DNA of 12,665 nucleotides. It comes from Acidobacteriota bacterium. GTDB lineage: Bacteria; Acidobacteriota; UBA6911. The first letter of the stretch is position 1. The number at the start of each line of letters is the position of its first letter. This document shows, piece after piece, positions 1 through 5,335 of this stretch. A program made the position numbers and the translations under genes. The notes under the pieces are model-generated. The model made no database searches. It saw only the letters and a list, made by a program, of their open reading frames with translations, and was not told the origin of the DNA. The DNA is taken from positions 1 through 12,665 of the forward strand of contig JAIRVC010000179.1 in assembly GCA_031254095.1 (NCBI GenBank). The letters run 5' to 3'.

Positions 1-2
1 AA

Positions 3-836
3 TTAATCCGCCATACCGAGACCCCAACCGCCGTCCACGACAATCTCCTGCCCTGTGATGTAATCCGAAGCGTGCGACGCGAGGAAAAGGGCGAGGCCGT
101 AAAAATCGCTGGGCCAGCCCACGCGGTGTACGGGAACCATCTTCGCGACGGCCTTTTGTTCTTCCGGATCCAGCGAGTGGCCGTCGCCGATATTGGTAAC
201 GATATACCCCGGCGAGATGGCGTTGACGGTAATGTTGTAGGCGGCAAGTTCCAGCGCGGCGTTACGCGTAAACATCGCCGCGCCGGCTTTTGCGGCCATG
301 TACGCCGCGCCTATGGCCGGCTCTATGCGCACATCGGCGAGCGATGTCGTGACTATAATGCGCCCGGATTTTTTGGGACGCATTTGGCGAGCCGCCGCGC
401 GTACGGTGGCAAAAACGCCGTTCAGGTTGACGTCGATTACCCGGTTCCAGCGTTCGTCCGTGTAATTTTCAAGCGCGCCTTCCGCGAGACGCGGGCGTTC
501 CGCGCCCGCCCACGCGCCTAGAAAGCCGATGCCCGGATCTATGCCGGCATTGGCGAAAACAACGTCCAGCCTGCCGTAAAGCTGCGCGGCTTCGTCAATG
601 GCGGCATCAAGCGCCTTGTGGTCGGTTACGTCGACGACCGCGCCGCGGACATCCAGTCCGGTAGCCGCGAGCCGTTTTGCTTCGTTTTCAACGCGCCCGG
701 CATGAATATCCAGCAGCGTCACGCGCGCGCCGTTTGAAGCCAACGCTTCGGCGTAGCCAAGCCCGATGCCGCTTGCGCCGCCGGTTACAACAACGCCGTA
801 ACCGTCAACCTTGAACAAATCTGCAATCTTTATCAA
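3..836 (-). CDS. Short-chain dehydrogenase/reductase (classical SDR), TTG start
   Basis: Cytosolic NAD(P)-dependent oxidoreductase with a Rossmann fold, 277 aa, complete; the TAA stop is at 3-5. The cofactor motif TGGASGIG is at residues 18-25. An acidic residue, D43, at the end of beta-2 (LLDIH) suggests NAD(H) rather than NADP(H). NAG is at 96-98, and the catalytic set is N137 (DVNLNG), S165, Y179 and K183 (YMAAK). The C-terminal TGQEIVVDGG signature is at 261-270. The stretch between NAG and the catalytic Asn is about a dozen residues longer than I expect for a classical SDR (roughly 99-127), a possible substrate-side insertion. The start is TTG at 836, chosen because a good Shine-Dalgarno lies 6 bases upstream and the Rossmann strand begins soon after. 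It lies downstream of the tannase-family gene on the same strand and may be co-transcribed. Family is certain; the substrate cannot be read from the sequence. Confidence 0.93.
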   Translation of the reverse strand: MIKIADLFKVDGYGVVVTGGASGIGLGYAEALASNGARVTLLDIHAGRVENEAKRLAATGLDVRGAVVDVTDHKALDAAIDEAAQLYGRLDVVFANAGIDPGIGFLGAWAGAERPRLAEGALENYTDERWNRVIDVNLNGVFATVRAAARQMRPKKSGRIIVTTSLADVRIEPAIGAAYMAAKAGAAMFTRNAALELAAYNITVNAISPGYIVTNIGDGHSLDPEEQKAVAKMVPVHRVGWPSDFYGLALFLASHASDYITGQEIVVDGGWGLGMAD

Positions 837-847
837 AACAAACTCCT
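837..847 (-). promoter_or_regulatory. Shine-Dalgarno fixing the TTG start of the SDR gene
   Basis: On the minus strand AGGAG is followed by TTTGTTTTGATAAAG, with the GGAG core (846-843) 6 bases before the TTG at 836-834. No ATG in frame is as well placed, so this site decides the TTG start. Confidence 0.7.
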
Positions 848-854
848 TTTTTTA

Positions 855-990
855 GTGGTTAGTGATCCGTGGTCAGTGATCAGTTTCCGGCTTCGCCGGG
901 CAGCGGGCATTCCGCCCGCAAATATCCAGGTAATAAAACGCAGATGTCGCGCCTGCCTGCGCTCCAAAATCAAAGCTGATCAATGACCAC
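855..990. repeat. Intergenic element with GTGGTCAGTGATCA-type terminal repeats
   Basis: Two tandem 14-base units, GTGGTTAGTGATCC (855-868) and GTGGTCAGTGATCA (869-882), stand at one end. At the other end TGATCAATGACCAC (977-990) is the inverse of the second unit with 13 of 14 positions matching. The roughly 95 bases between hold two GC hairpins. The element fills almost the whole gap between the tannase-family stop and the SDR leader, and its last base is the first base of that stop codon (990-992). This is the layout of a small non-coding mobile or REP/MITE-like repeat. I have the impression that GTGGTCAGTGATCA-like repeats are common between genes in some Acidobacteriota and cyanobacteria, but I cannot check this here. 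Confidence 0.6.
887..919. other. Tandem GC hairpins inside the intergenic element
   Basis: Two adjacent stem-loops are visible: CCGGC-TTC-GCCGG (887-899) and GCGGGC-ATTCC-GCCCGC (903-919). Neither is followed by a T-tract on either strand, so they are not classic rho-independent terminators. They would sit in the transcript between the tannase-family gene and the SDR gene, where they could affect mRNA stability or polarity. Confidence 0.55.
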
Positions 991-2537
991 TACTTGGGAT
1001 CGACACAGGTAAAGTTCGCGCCGTCGTTCGGATCGCCGCTTCCCTTATAGCGCGATATTTTCGGATAGGCGCACACCGGGCGCGTCCGCGAAACTTTACG
1101 CTGCGGGCCGGATTCCACATACGTGATGGCCTCGGGAGCGATTCCTTTTTCCACCCAATCCTGTACCGCTTTGAACGCGTTGAAGGTTTCATCGTTAAAA
1201 GCGCCCACGCAGCCGCCTGATTCCGGTATAACGAACAGGCGGGCAAAGTCCTGCGTCTCTTTCAGTCCGCCGACGGTTTTGACGACGTCTTCGTAATACT
1301 TCACGATTGAACCGGTGGGAAGCGCGACGCTGTTCCATGAATGGTAAATAATGATCTTGCCGCCCGCGTTTTTAAACGGCCGCAGATCGGAATTATTGTT
1401 ATCCACATATTTGCCGGTGCGTTCTATACCGAGGCGCGTATCGCGATCGACGTCAAACGTTTTCCAATCCCAATTCAGATCCTCGAAAACCATGCCTTTG
1501 AAAAAATCAACGTTGACCCAAAACGGCTCCTTTTCGGAGACGAGGTTCCACTGCAACTCGCTTCCCGGCGCCATGCCGCTGAATATCTGCGTGCCGTCTT
1601 TAAATTTTGCTCCTTCATATATTTTACGCGCGGTTTCCAACTGCGGGGCGGTAAGGCAGTCCGGCTTGTCGCCGTCTTTGCACAGCGTAACGGCCGGGTC
1701 GAATTTACAGCGCGGCGGATCGGTAATAATGCCGTCCTTGAGCCCGTCATTCTCGTCACAGGCGGCAAGCGCCGCGTTTCTGAGCACGGTGTATTTCGAC
1801 GGCGGGATGTATCCCGGCGCGTCAAGACCGTCTTTCAGCGAAACCCAGCTCAGGTAGAGCGTGCCGGGTTGCAGGCGTGAGATGTTAAACGCGGGATCGG
1901 CCGCGACTATGCCGTCAAAATCGTCAGGATAACGCTGGGCTTCAGCGAGTCCCTGGTTGCCGCCGTTGTGGCAACTGTTCCAGTAGGAATATTCTACCGG
2001 TCGCCCGTAATAATCCCTGGCGAGGCGCTTGGCAACCACGGCGGTTTCGTGTACGGCGCGATAGCCCCAATCCGCCCATTTTTCCGGATGCCCGATCGCC
2101 CATTTTGCGGTTTCGTCCACATGGCCCGTGTCGGTCGCCGCGGCTACGTAGCCGCGCTGCATTATGCCTGACAGCGCGCCGCGAGGCAGCGAGCCTATAA
2201 AGCCCGGATTGCCCGCGGCAAGAAATTTGCCGTTCCAGTTTTTTTCAATCGGGAGCCAGACTTCAAAACCGATGCGCGAGTCGCTGGTCGGAGTCGCGTA
2301 ACCCTCCACGCGGCAGAACGCCACCGGGATCTTCTGCGAGGCGGTGTTGATAAAGCCGGTCTGAGCCGGCATTTCCCAGCCCGGCGCCGCGGCTTCAGCG
2401 TTCGTGAATGTAACATTGGGCAGCTTGATGGATTTCAGGCTCTCGCAGGACTGCTGCGCAAAAGCCGCCTGGGAAGCCGTCAACACAAAAAATGTCGCAA
2501 TTGCCGCAAGCGGCGGAACTACGGCTGGTCGCCTCAT
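990..2537 (-). CDS. Exported tannase/feruloyl esterase-family protein with altered catalytic triad
   Basis: 515 aa; ATG at 2537 with AGGAG 7 bases upstream. A signal peptide (about 1-27, ending AFA/QQ) sends it to the periplasm or outside. The family (tannases, feruloyl esterases, MHETase) hydrolyses esters of phenolic acids. Fold markers: HxxExxxxAK region 163-170, QRYPDDFDGIVA 201-212, calcium-loop-like ACDENDGLKDGIITDP 259-274, and RTRPVCAYP to GSGDPNDGANFTC 484-511. Oddity: the nucleophile box, usually C-S-T-G-G, reads C189-H190-N191-G-G. The usual acid motif (G-W-x-D) reads S-W-N-S at 400-403. The usual H-C box reads G442-C443. Thus Ser, Asp and His of the CS-D-HC arrangement all look replaced, while both cysteines of the linking disulfide remain. 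The frame is open throughout, so this is not simple decay. Family is clear; esterase activity is doubtful and the true role unknown. The SDR gene lies downstream. Confidence 0.88.
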   Translation of the reverse strand: MRRPAVVPPLAAIATFFVLTASQAAFAQQSCESLKSIKLPNVTFTNAEAAAPGWEMPAQTGFINTASQKIPVAFCRVEGYATPTSDSRIGFEVWLPIEKNWNGKFLAAGNPGFIGSLPRGALSGIMQRGYVAAATDTGHVDETAKWAIGHPEKWADWGYRAVHETAVVAKRLARDYYGRPVEYSYWNSCHNGGNQGLAEAQRYPDDFDGIVAADPAFNISRLQPGTLYLSWVSLKDGLDAPGYIPPSKYTVLRNAALAACDENDGLKDGIITDPPRCKFDPAVTLCKDGDKPDCLTAPQLETARKIYEGAKFKDGTQIFSGMAPGSELQWNLVSEKEPFWVNVDFFKGMVFEDLNWDWKTFDVDRDTRLGIERTGKYVDNNNSDLRPFKNAGGKIIIYHSWNSVALPTGSIVKYYEDVVKTVGGLKETQDFARLFVIPESGGCVGAFNDETFNAFKAVQDWVEKGIAPEAITYVESGPQRKVSRTRPVCAYPKISRYKGSGDPNDGANFTCVDPK

Positions 2538-2559
2538 ATGTTGTCTCCTTTAAATCAAA

Positions 2560-2604
2560 TAAACTGCTAAACTGCTTTTTCGGTAAAACCCGGCAGGCAT
2601 TATA
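2560..2604 (-). promoter_or_regulatory. Possible -10 box and tandem 8-bp repeat upstream of the tannase-family gene
   Basis: Read on the minus strand, a perfect TATAAT (2604-2599) lies about 60 bases before the ATG at 2537; no good -35 hexamer is visible at 16-18 bases. Between it and the Shine-Dalgarno is an exact tandem repeat, GCAGTTTA twice (2575-2560), which would fall in the leader near the transcript start. The promoter is plausible; a regulatory role for the repeat is a guess. Confidence 0.4.
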
Positions 2605-2637
2605 TATCGGGGAGGGTGTTCGGCGGAACAGGAAACG

Positions 2638-2669
2638 AAAAAAGGGAGCCTTTGGAAAGGCTCCCTTTT
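2638..2669 (-). terminator. Rho-independent terminator after tRNA-Asp
   Basis: The stem pairs AAAAGGGAGCC (2640-2650) with GGCTCCCTTTT (2659-2669) around an 8-base loop. On the minus strand the stem ends in a run of six T (complement of 2638-2643). It begins 9 bases after the tRNA 3' end and so separates the tRNA from the tannase-family gene. The arms are symmetric, so it may work on both strands. Confidence 0.85.
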
Positions 2670-2677
2670 CCGGTTAG

Positions 2678-2754
<77 letters not shown>

Positions 2755-2771
2755 GTTTTTAAAGGCGGCAC

Positions 2772-2800
2772 ATGGTAGCGCGTATCCTTGCCCGGCGCAA
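2772..2800 (-). promoter_or_regulatory. Candidate promoter of tRNA-Asp
   Basis: On the minus strand TTGCGC (2800-2795) and TACCAT (2777-2772) are separated by exactly 17 bases, and the -10 lies 17 bases before the tRNA 5' end. The hexamers are only moderate (3/6 and 4/6), but the spacing and position fit a short-leader tRNA transcript. T-rich DNA just upstream could act as an UP element. Confidence 0.45.
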
Positions 2801-2813
2801 GAGTGTTTCCCGA

Positions 2814-2880
2814 TTTTTTTTATTTTTTTCCATTTTGCCCTTTAGTGAAAAAAATCAAAAAATCACTTTTTTTATTTCAC
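2814..2880. other. Phased A/T tracts and AT-rich palindrome between divergent genes
   Basis: Runs of T at 2814-2821, 2823-2829 and 2833-2836, of A at 2848-2854 and 2857-2862, and of T at 2867-2873 follow one another roughly every 8-10 bases. This is a pattern linked to intrinsic DNA bending. The segment 2845-2880 is also an imperfect palindrome, GTGAAA at one end and TTTCAC at the other. It lies upstream of both the tRNA promoter and the ompA-like promoter. Being between divergent starts, it is unlikely to be a terminator. No gene is seen in 2755-3099. Confidence 0.4.
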
Positions 2881-2905
2881 GCCGGGTATGGTGTATCGTA
2901 TATTT

Positions 2906-2944
2906 CTCATTGTAAAACGGATTTGTTCCGATTATTACAATGAG
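2906..2944. promoter_or_regulatory. Perfect 10-bp dyad, candidate operator or activator site
   Basis: CTCATTGTAA (2906-2915) and TTACAATGAG (2935-2944) are exact inverse copies 19 bases apart. A smaller dyad (CGGA/TCCG) is nested in the spacer. No T-tract follows, so it is not a terminator. Its centre is about 50 bases upstream of the -35 box of the following promoter, near -85 from the predicted start, where an activator could bind. Confidence 0.45.
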
Positions 2945-2974
2945 TTGATTTGAAACCAGTACAAATGGCCGTAC

Positions 2975-3003
2975 TTGAAAAGGCTTTGGAAAAACAGTAT
3001 AGT
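2975..3003 (+). promoter_or_regulatory. Sigma70-type promoter of the ompA-like gene
   Basis: TTGAAA (2975-2980, 5/6) and TATAGT (2998-3003, 5/6) are separated by exactly 17 bases. Transcription would start near 3010 and give a leader of about 90 bases before the ATG at 3100. This is the best promoter match in the window and fits a highly expressed outer-membrane protein. Confidence 0.7.
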
Positions 3004-3020
3004 CTTACCGTCTTGAGTTT

Positions 3021-3050
3021 CAGGCTCCCGTTATTTAAAGGGATGGCCTG
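3021..3050 (+). other. Stem-loop in the leader of the ompA-like mRNA
   Basis: CAGGC (3021-3025) pairs with GCCTG (3046-3050) and TCCC (3026-3029) with GGGA (3040-3043). A 2-base bulge (3044-3045) and a 10-base AT-rich loop complete it. It lies about 10 bases after the predicted transcript start and about 37 bases before the Shine-Dalgarno, without a T-tract. A 5' stabilising hairpin of the kind known on ompA mRNAs is one reading; that role is inferred. Confidence 0.5.
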
Positions 3051-3099
3051 ATTCAGTGTATGTTTTGACTACGAAAACCAGTTCTATGGAGAAGCAAAC

Positions 3100-5256
3100 A
3101 TGAACACTAGGCAGCTGCGAGTAATCGCGACATGCTTTCTATTACTTGCATTATCAGTTTCCGGTTTTACCCAGGAAAGAAAGCAACAGTTTTACGCCGG
3201 GACGCTTGATGGCACGACCGGTCTGTTTAAAACCTGGGATGCGGAAAACCTTCAACGAGGGGAAACCAATTTCACTTTCGGTTACGATCAATTTAGACGG
3301 GACCCCGGGCAATTGACAATAGGAAGAGCTGTTGCCGGAGCCGCAGTGGGCATAGTCGATCGTTTTGAGGTTTTCGGATCCGTGGATATTAACCGGCGCA
3401 TCAGCGCCAACAACATCTTCCCGTACTACGATCAGGGCAGCCAGCTTTACAACGGCGCGCCGCGCCTGGCGAGAACTCCGGCCGGCGCGGCTTATTTCAC
3501 GAATGAAGCGCCGTTTATCGACGTGCCGCGTTCCAATGGCTTCAGCGACATCCATGTCGGCGCCAGGATGAATTTACTTTCTGAACGCAGAGGCAATCCG
3601 TTCAGCCTTGCCGTCGCGGGAACCGGCATAATCCCCGGACAAAAGGATGTTGACGCTCTTCGCCGTGGTCTGACAAGAGGCACCTATGACGCCGGAGCAT
3701 TTGTGCTCCTTTCCAAAACGGCGGCGGATCTCTTCCGTTTCCACGTGAATGCGGGCATGAATTTCATCGGCGAAACGGAAGATCCCTCAGTAACTCTGCG
3801 GAATGAATTTGTCTGGCGTTACGGTTTTGAATTCCCGGTACATTCTTCCGTACACTTCATTGCAGAAATGACCGGCGCAGCCCAGTTCGGCGACGGCACG
3901 GCGGCTCCAGTCGGTGAGCGTGGCGATCTGAGCCCCTATCGCCCCCTGGATATTATCGGCGGCATTCGTTACTATCCGAGCAGATGGGCGTCCATTGGCG
4001 GAGGATACCAAGCTTCCATTCATCATTCTGTCGGGGAATCCGAAGAGGTGGAGAGACGCAGGGGATATCACGGCTTCGTAGTTCAGGGAACTATAGGTAC
4101 GCGCCGCAGCATGGAGTCGCTGACGGTGAGCTGCTCCGCTTCGAGAACTTCCATTTTGCAGGATGAAGTCGCTACGATTCGCGCCAGTGCCACCAATCCG
4201 CAGGGCGGCAGACTGACCTATAAATGGTCTTCTTCCGGCGGAACGATCAAGGGCAACAGCGATCAGGCCGATTTCAGCGCGTCCGCTCCGGGAACATATA
4301 CGGTTACCGCGACCGTTTCGAACGGCAGAGAAACGGCGACCTGTTCAAGCCAGATTACCGTGAACCGCCGTCCTGTCGCGCCGACCGTTTCGGTTGAGCC
4401 GGCGACATTCAGCCTGCTTCCGGGCGAAAGCGCCAATCTTCGCTGCGTTGCTTCGGATCCGAACAACAGCACTCTGACCTATGCTTGGACGGTAAATGGC
4501 GAAAAACTGGCGGCGAGCGGCCCGCAGGTTTCCTTTGGTTCGGAAGGCAGAAATCCCGGATCTTATGATGTGACCTGCACCGTCAGCAACGGCGACCTCT
4601 CCGCTTCGGCTACATCCAAAGGCACGATTCGCGAGAGACCGAATCAGGTTCCGACTATTTCCTGTCAGACCACCACTGTAAGCGTGGCTTCCGGCGCTTC
4701 CGTTGAACTGCGCGCAACCGCGTCAGACCCGGATGGCGACAAGCTGACCTTCACCTGGTCGTCTCCGGCAGGCGCTGTCGGCGGCAACAGCAGCACCGCA
4801 ACGTTTAACGCCTCCGGCGTCAGGGCGGGCAGCTACACCGTAACCGTGGGCGTCGATGACGGCCGTGGCGGCAAAGCGTCCTGCAATATGACCGTCAATG
4901 TTTCCGAACGGCGTACCATAGCCCAGGATAACTGCGGTTATTTTACTGCCAACGGCGGAACCCGCGTCGATAACTGCGCAAAGGCGATTCTGGACGATAT
5001 CGCTCTCCAGATGAGGAACAATTCCAGTCTGCGCGCCAACGTTTTCGGTTACACGGACAATTCCAGATCCGAAACTTCCAGAAAGGGCCTCGGAGAAGCC
5101 CGCGCCAAGGCCATGGCCGCTTACTTGCAGGAACGCGGCATTGACGCCTCGCGCATCCAGGTCACCGATGGCGGCGTAGGCACTTTCGGCGATAACGCAA
5201 CAGCCGCGGGTCGTACTTTGAACCGCCGTGTAGAGATTGAAATAGCGCCCAGGTAG
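3100..5256 (+). CDS. OmpA-family outer-membrane protein with three Ig/PKD-like domains
   Basis: 718 aa; ATG preceded by GGAG 8 bases upstream. Signal peptide about 1-25 (ends GFTQ). Residues 26-335 are rich in alternating aromatic/polar strands and look like an outer-membrane barrel or beta sandwich. Three Ig/PKD-like domains follow, about 340-423, 428-512 and 518-602, each with a Y/FxW strand and one Cys pair (345/415, 449/493, 522/595). The C-terminal OmpA domain (610-718) has the peptidoglycan-binding Asp in GYTD (D653) and Arg 15 residues later (R668), then NRRVEIEI at 708-715. The OmpA domain carries an extra Cys pair, 612/626. Expected role: anchoring the outer membrane to peptidoglycan, with the Ig-like rod spanning part of the periplasm. 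It has its own promoter and a strong terminator, so it is probably monocistronic. OmpA domain certain; barrel assignment moderate. Confidence 0.9.
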   Translation: MNTRQLRVIATCFLLLALSVSGFTQERKQQFYAGTLDGTTGLFKTWDAENLQRGETNFTFGYDQFRRDPGQLTIGRAVAGAAVGIVDRFEVFGSVDINRRISANNIFPYYDQGSQLYNGAPRLARTPAGAAYFTNEAPFIDVPRSNGFSDIHVGARMNLLSERRGNPFSLAVAGTGIIPGQKDVDALRRGLTRGTYDAGAFVLLSKTAADLFRFHVNAGMNFIGETEDPSVTLRNEFVWRYGFEFPVHSSVHFIAEMTGAAQFGDGTAAPVGERGDLSPYRPLDIIGGIRYYPSRWASIGGGYQASIHHSVGESEEVERRRGYHGFVVQGTIGTRRSMESLTVSCSASRTSILQDEVATIRASATNPQGGRLTYKWSSSGGTIKGNSDQADFSASAPGTYTVTATVSNGRETATCSSQITVNRRPVAPTVSVEPATFSLLPGESANLRCVASDPNNSTLTYAWTVNGEKLAASGPQVSFGSEGRNPGSYDVTCTVSNGDLSASATSKGTIRERPNQVPTISCQTTTVSVASGASVELRATASDPDGDKLTFTWSSPAGAVGGNSSTATFNASGVRAGSYTVTVGVDDGRGGKASCNMTVNVSERRTIAQDNCGYFTANGGTRVDNCAKAILDDIALQMRNNSSLRANVFGYTDNSRSETSRKGLGEARAKAMAAYLQERGIDASRIQVTDGGVGTFGDNATAAGRTLNRRVEIEIAPR

Positions 5257-5286
5257 TATAAAAGGCGTCCGTTAATCTCGTATCAT

Positions 5287-5325
5287 AACGCGGGACGGAA
5301 TTAGCTTCTGTCCCGCGTTTTCTTT
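5287..5325 (+). terminator. Strong rho-independent terminator after the ompA-like gene
   Basis: AACGCGGGACGGAA (5287-5300) pairs with TTCTGTCCCGCGTT (5306-5319) over 14 positions with one G-U, around loop TTAGC. It is followed by a T-rich tail, TCTTT, to 5325. It ends only 10 bases before the ATG of the next gene, so it lies fully inside that gene's upstream region. Confidence 0.88.
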
Positions 5326-5335
5326 ATCAATTTCA

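Noticed and set aside
72..521. Long open frame on the plus strand opposite the SDR gene
   Set aside because: It mirrors the codon bias of the SDR gene, has no family resemblance and no ribosome site; the opposite strand carries a complete SDR.
1341..1880. Overlapping plus-strand open frames opposite the tannase-family gene
   Set aside because: They lie wholly inside a well-supported gene on the other strand, and two frames overlap each other there without any motif.
2845..2880. AT-rich palindrome as a rho-independent terminator
   Set aside because: The stem is almost pure A/T with a mismatch, and it lies upstream of both flanking genes, where no transcript needs ending.
2906..2938. A second promoter inside the dyad (TTGTAA, 17 bases, TATTAC)
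   Set aside because: Both hexamers match only 4 of 6 and the region is AT-rich, so the match is likely chance; the promoter at 2975-3003 is much better.
2965..3051. Possible 28-codon small gene starting MAVLEKALEKQ
   Set aside because: There is no Shine-Dalgarno before the ATG, and the frame runs across the -35/-10 boxes of the ompA-like promoter, which are the better-supported reading of this stretch.
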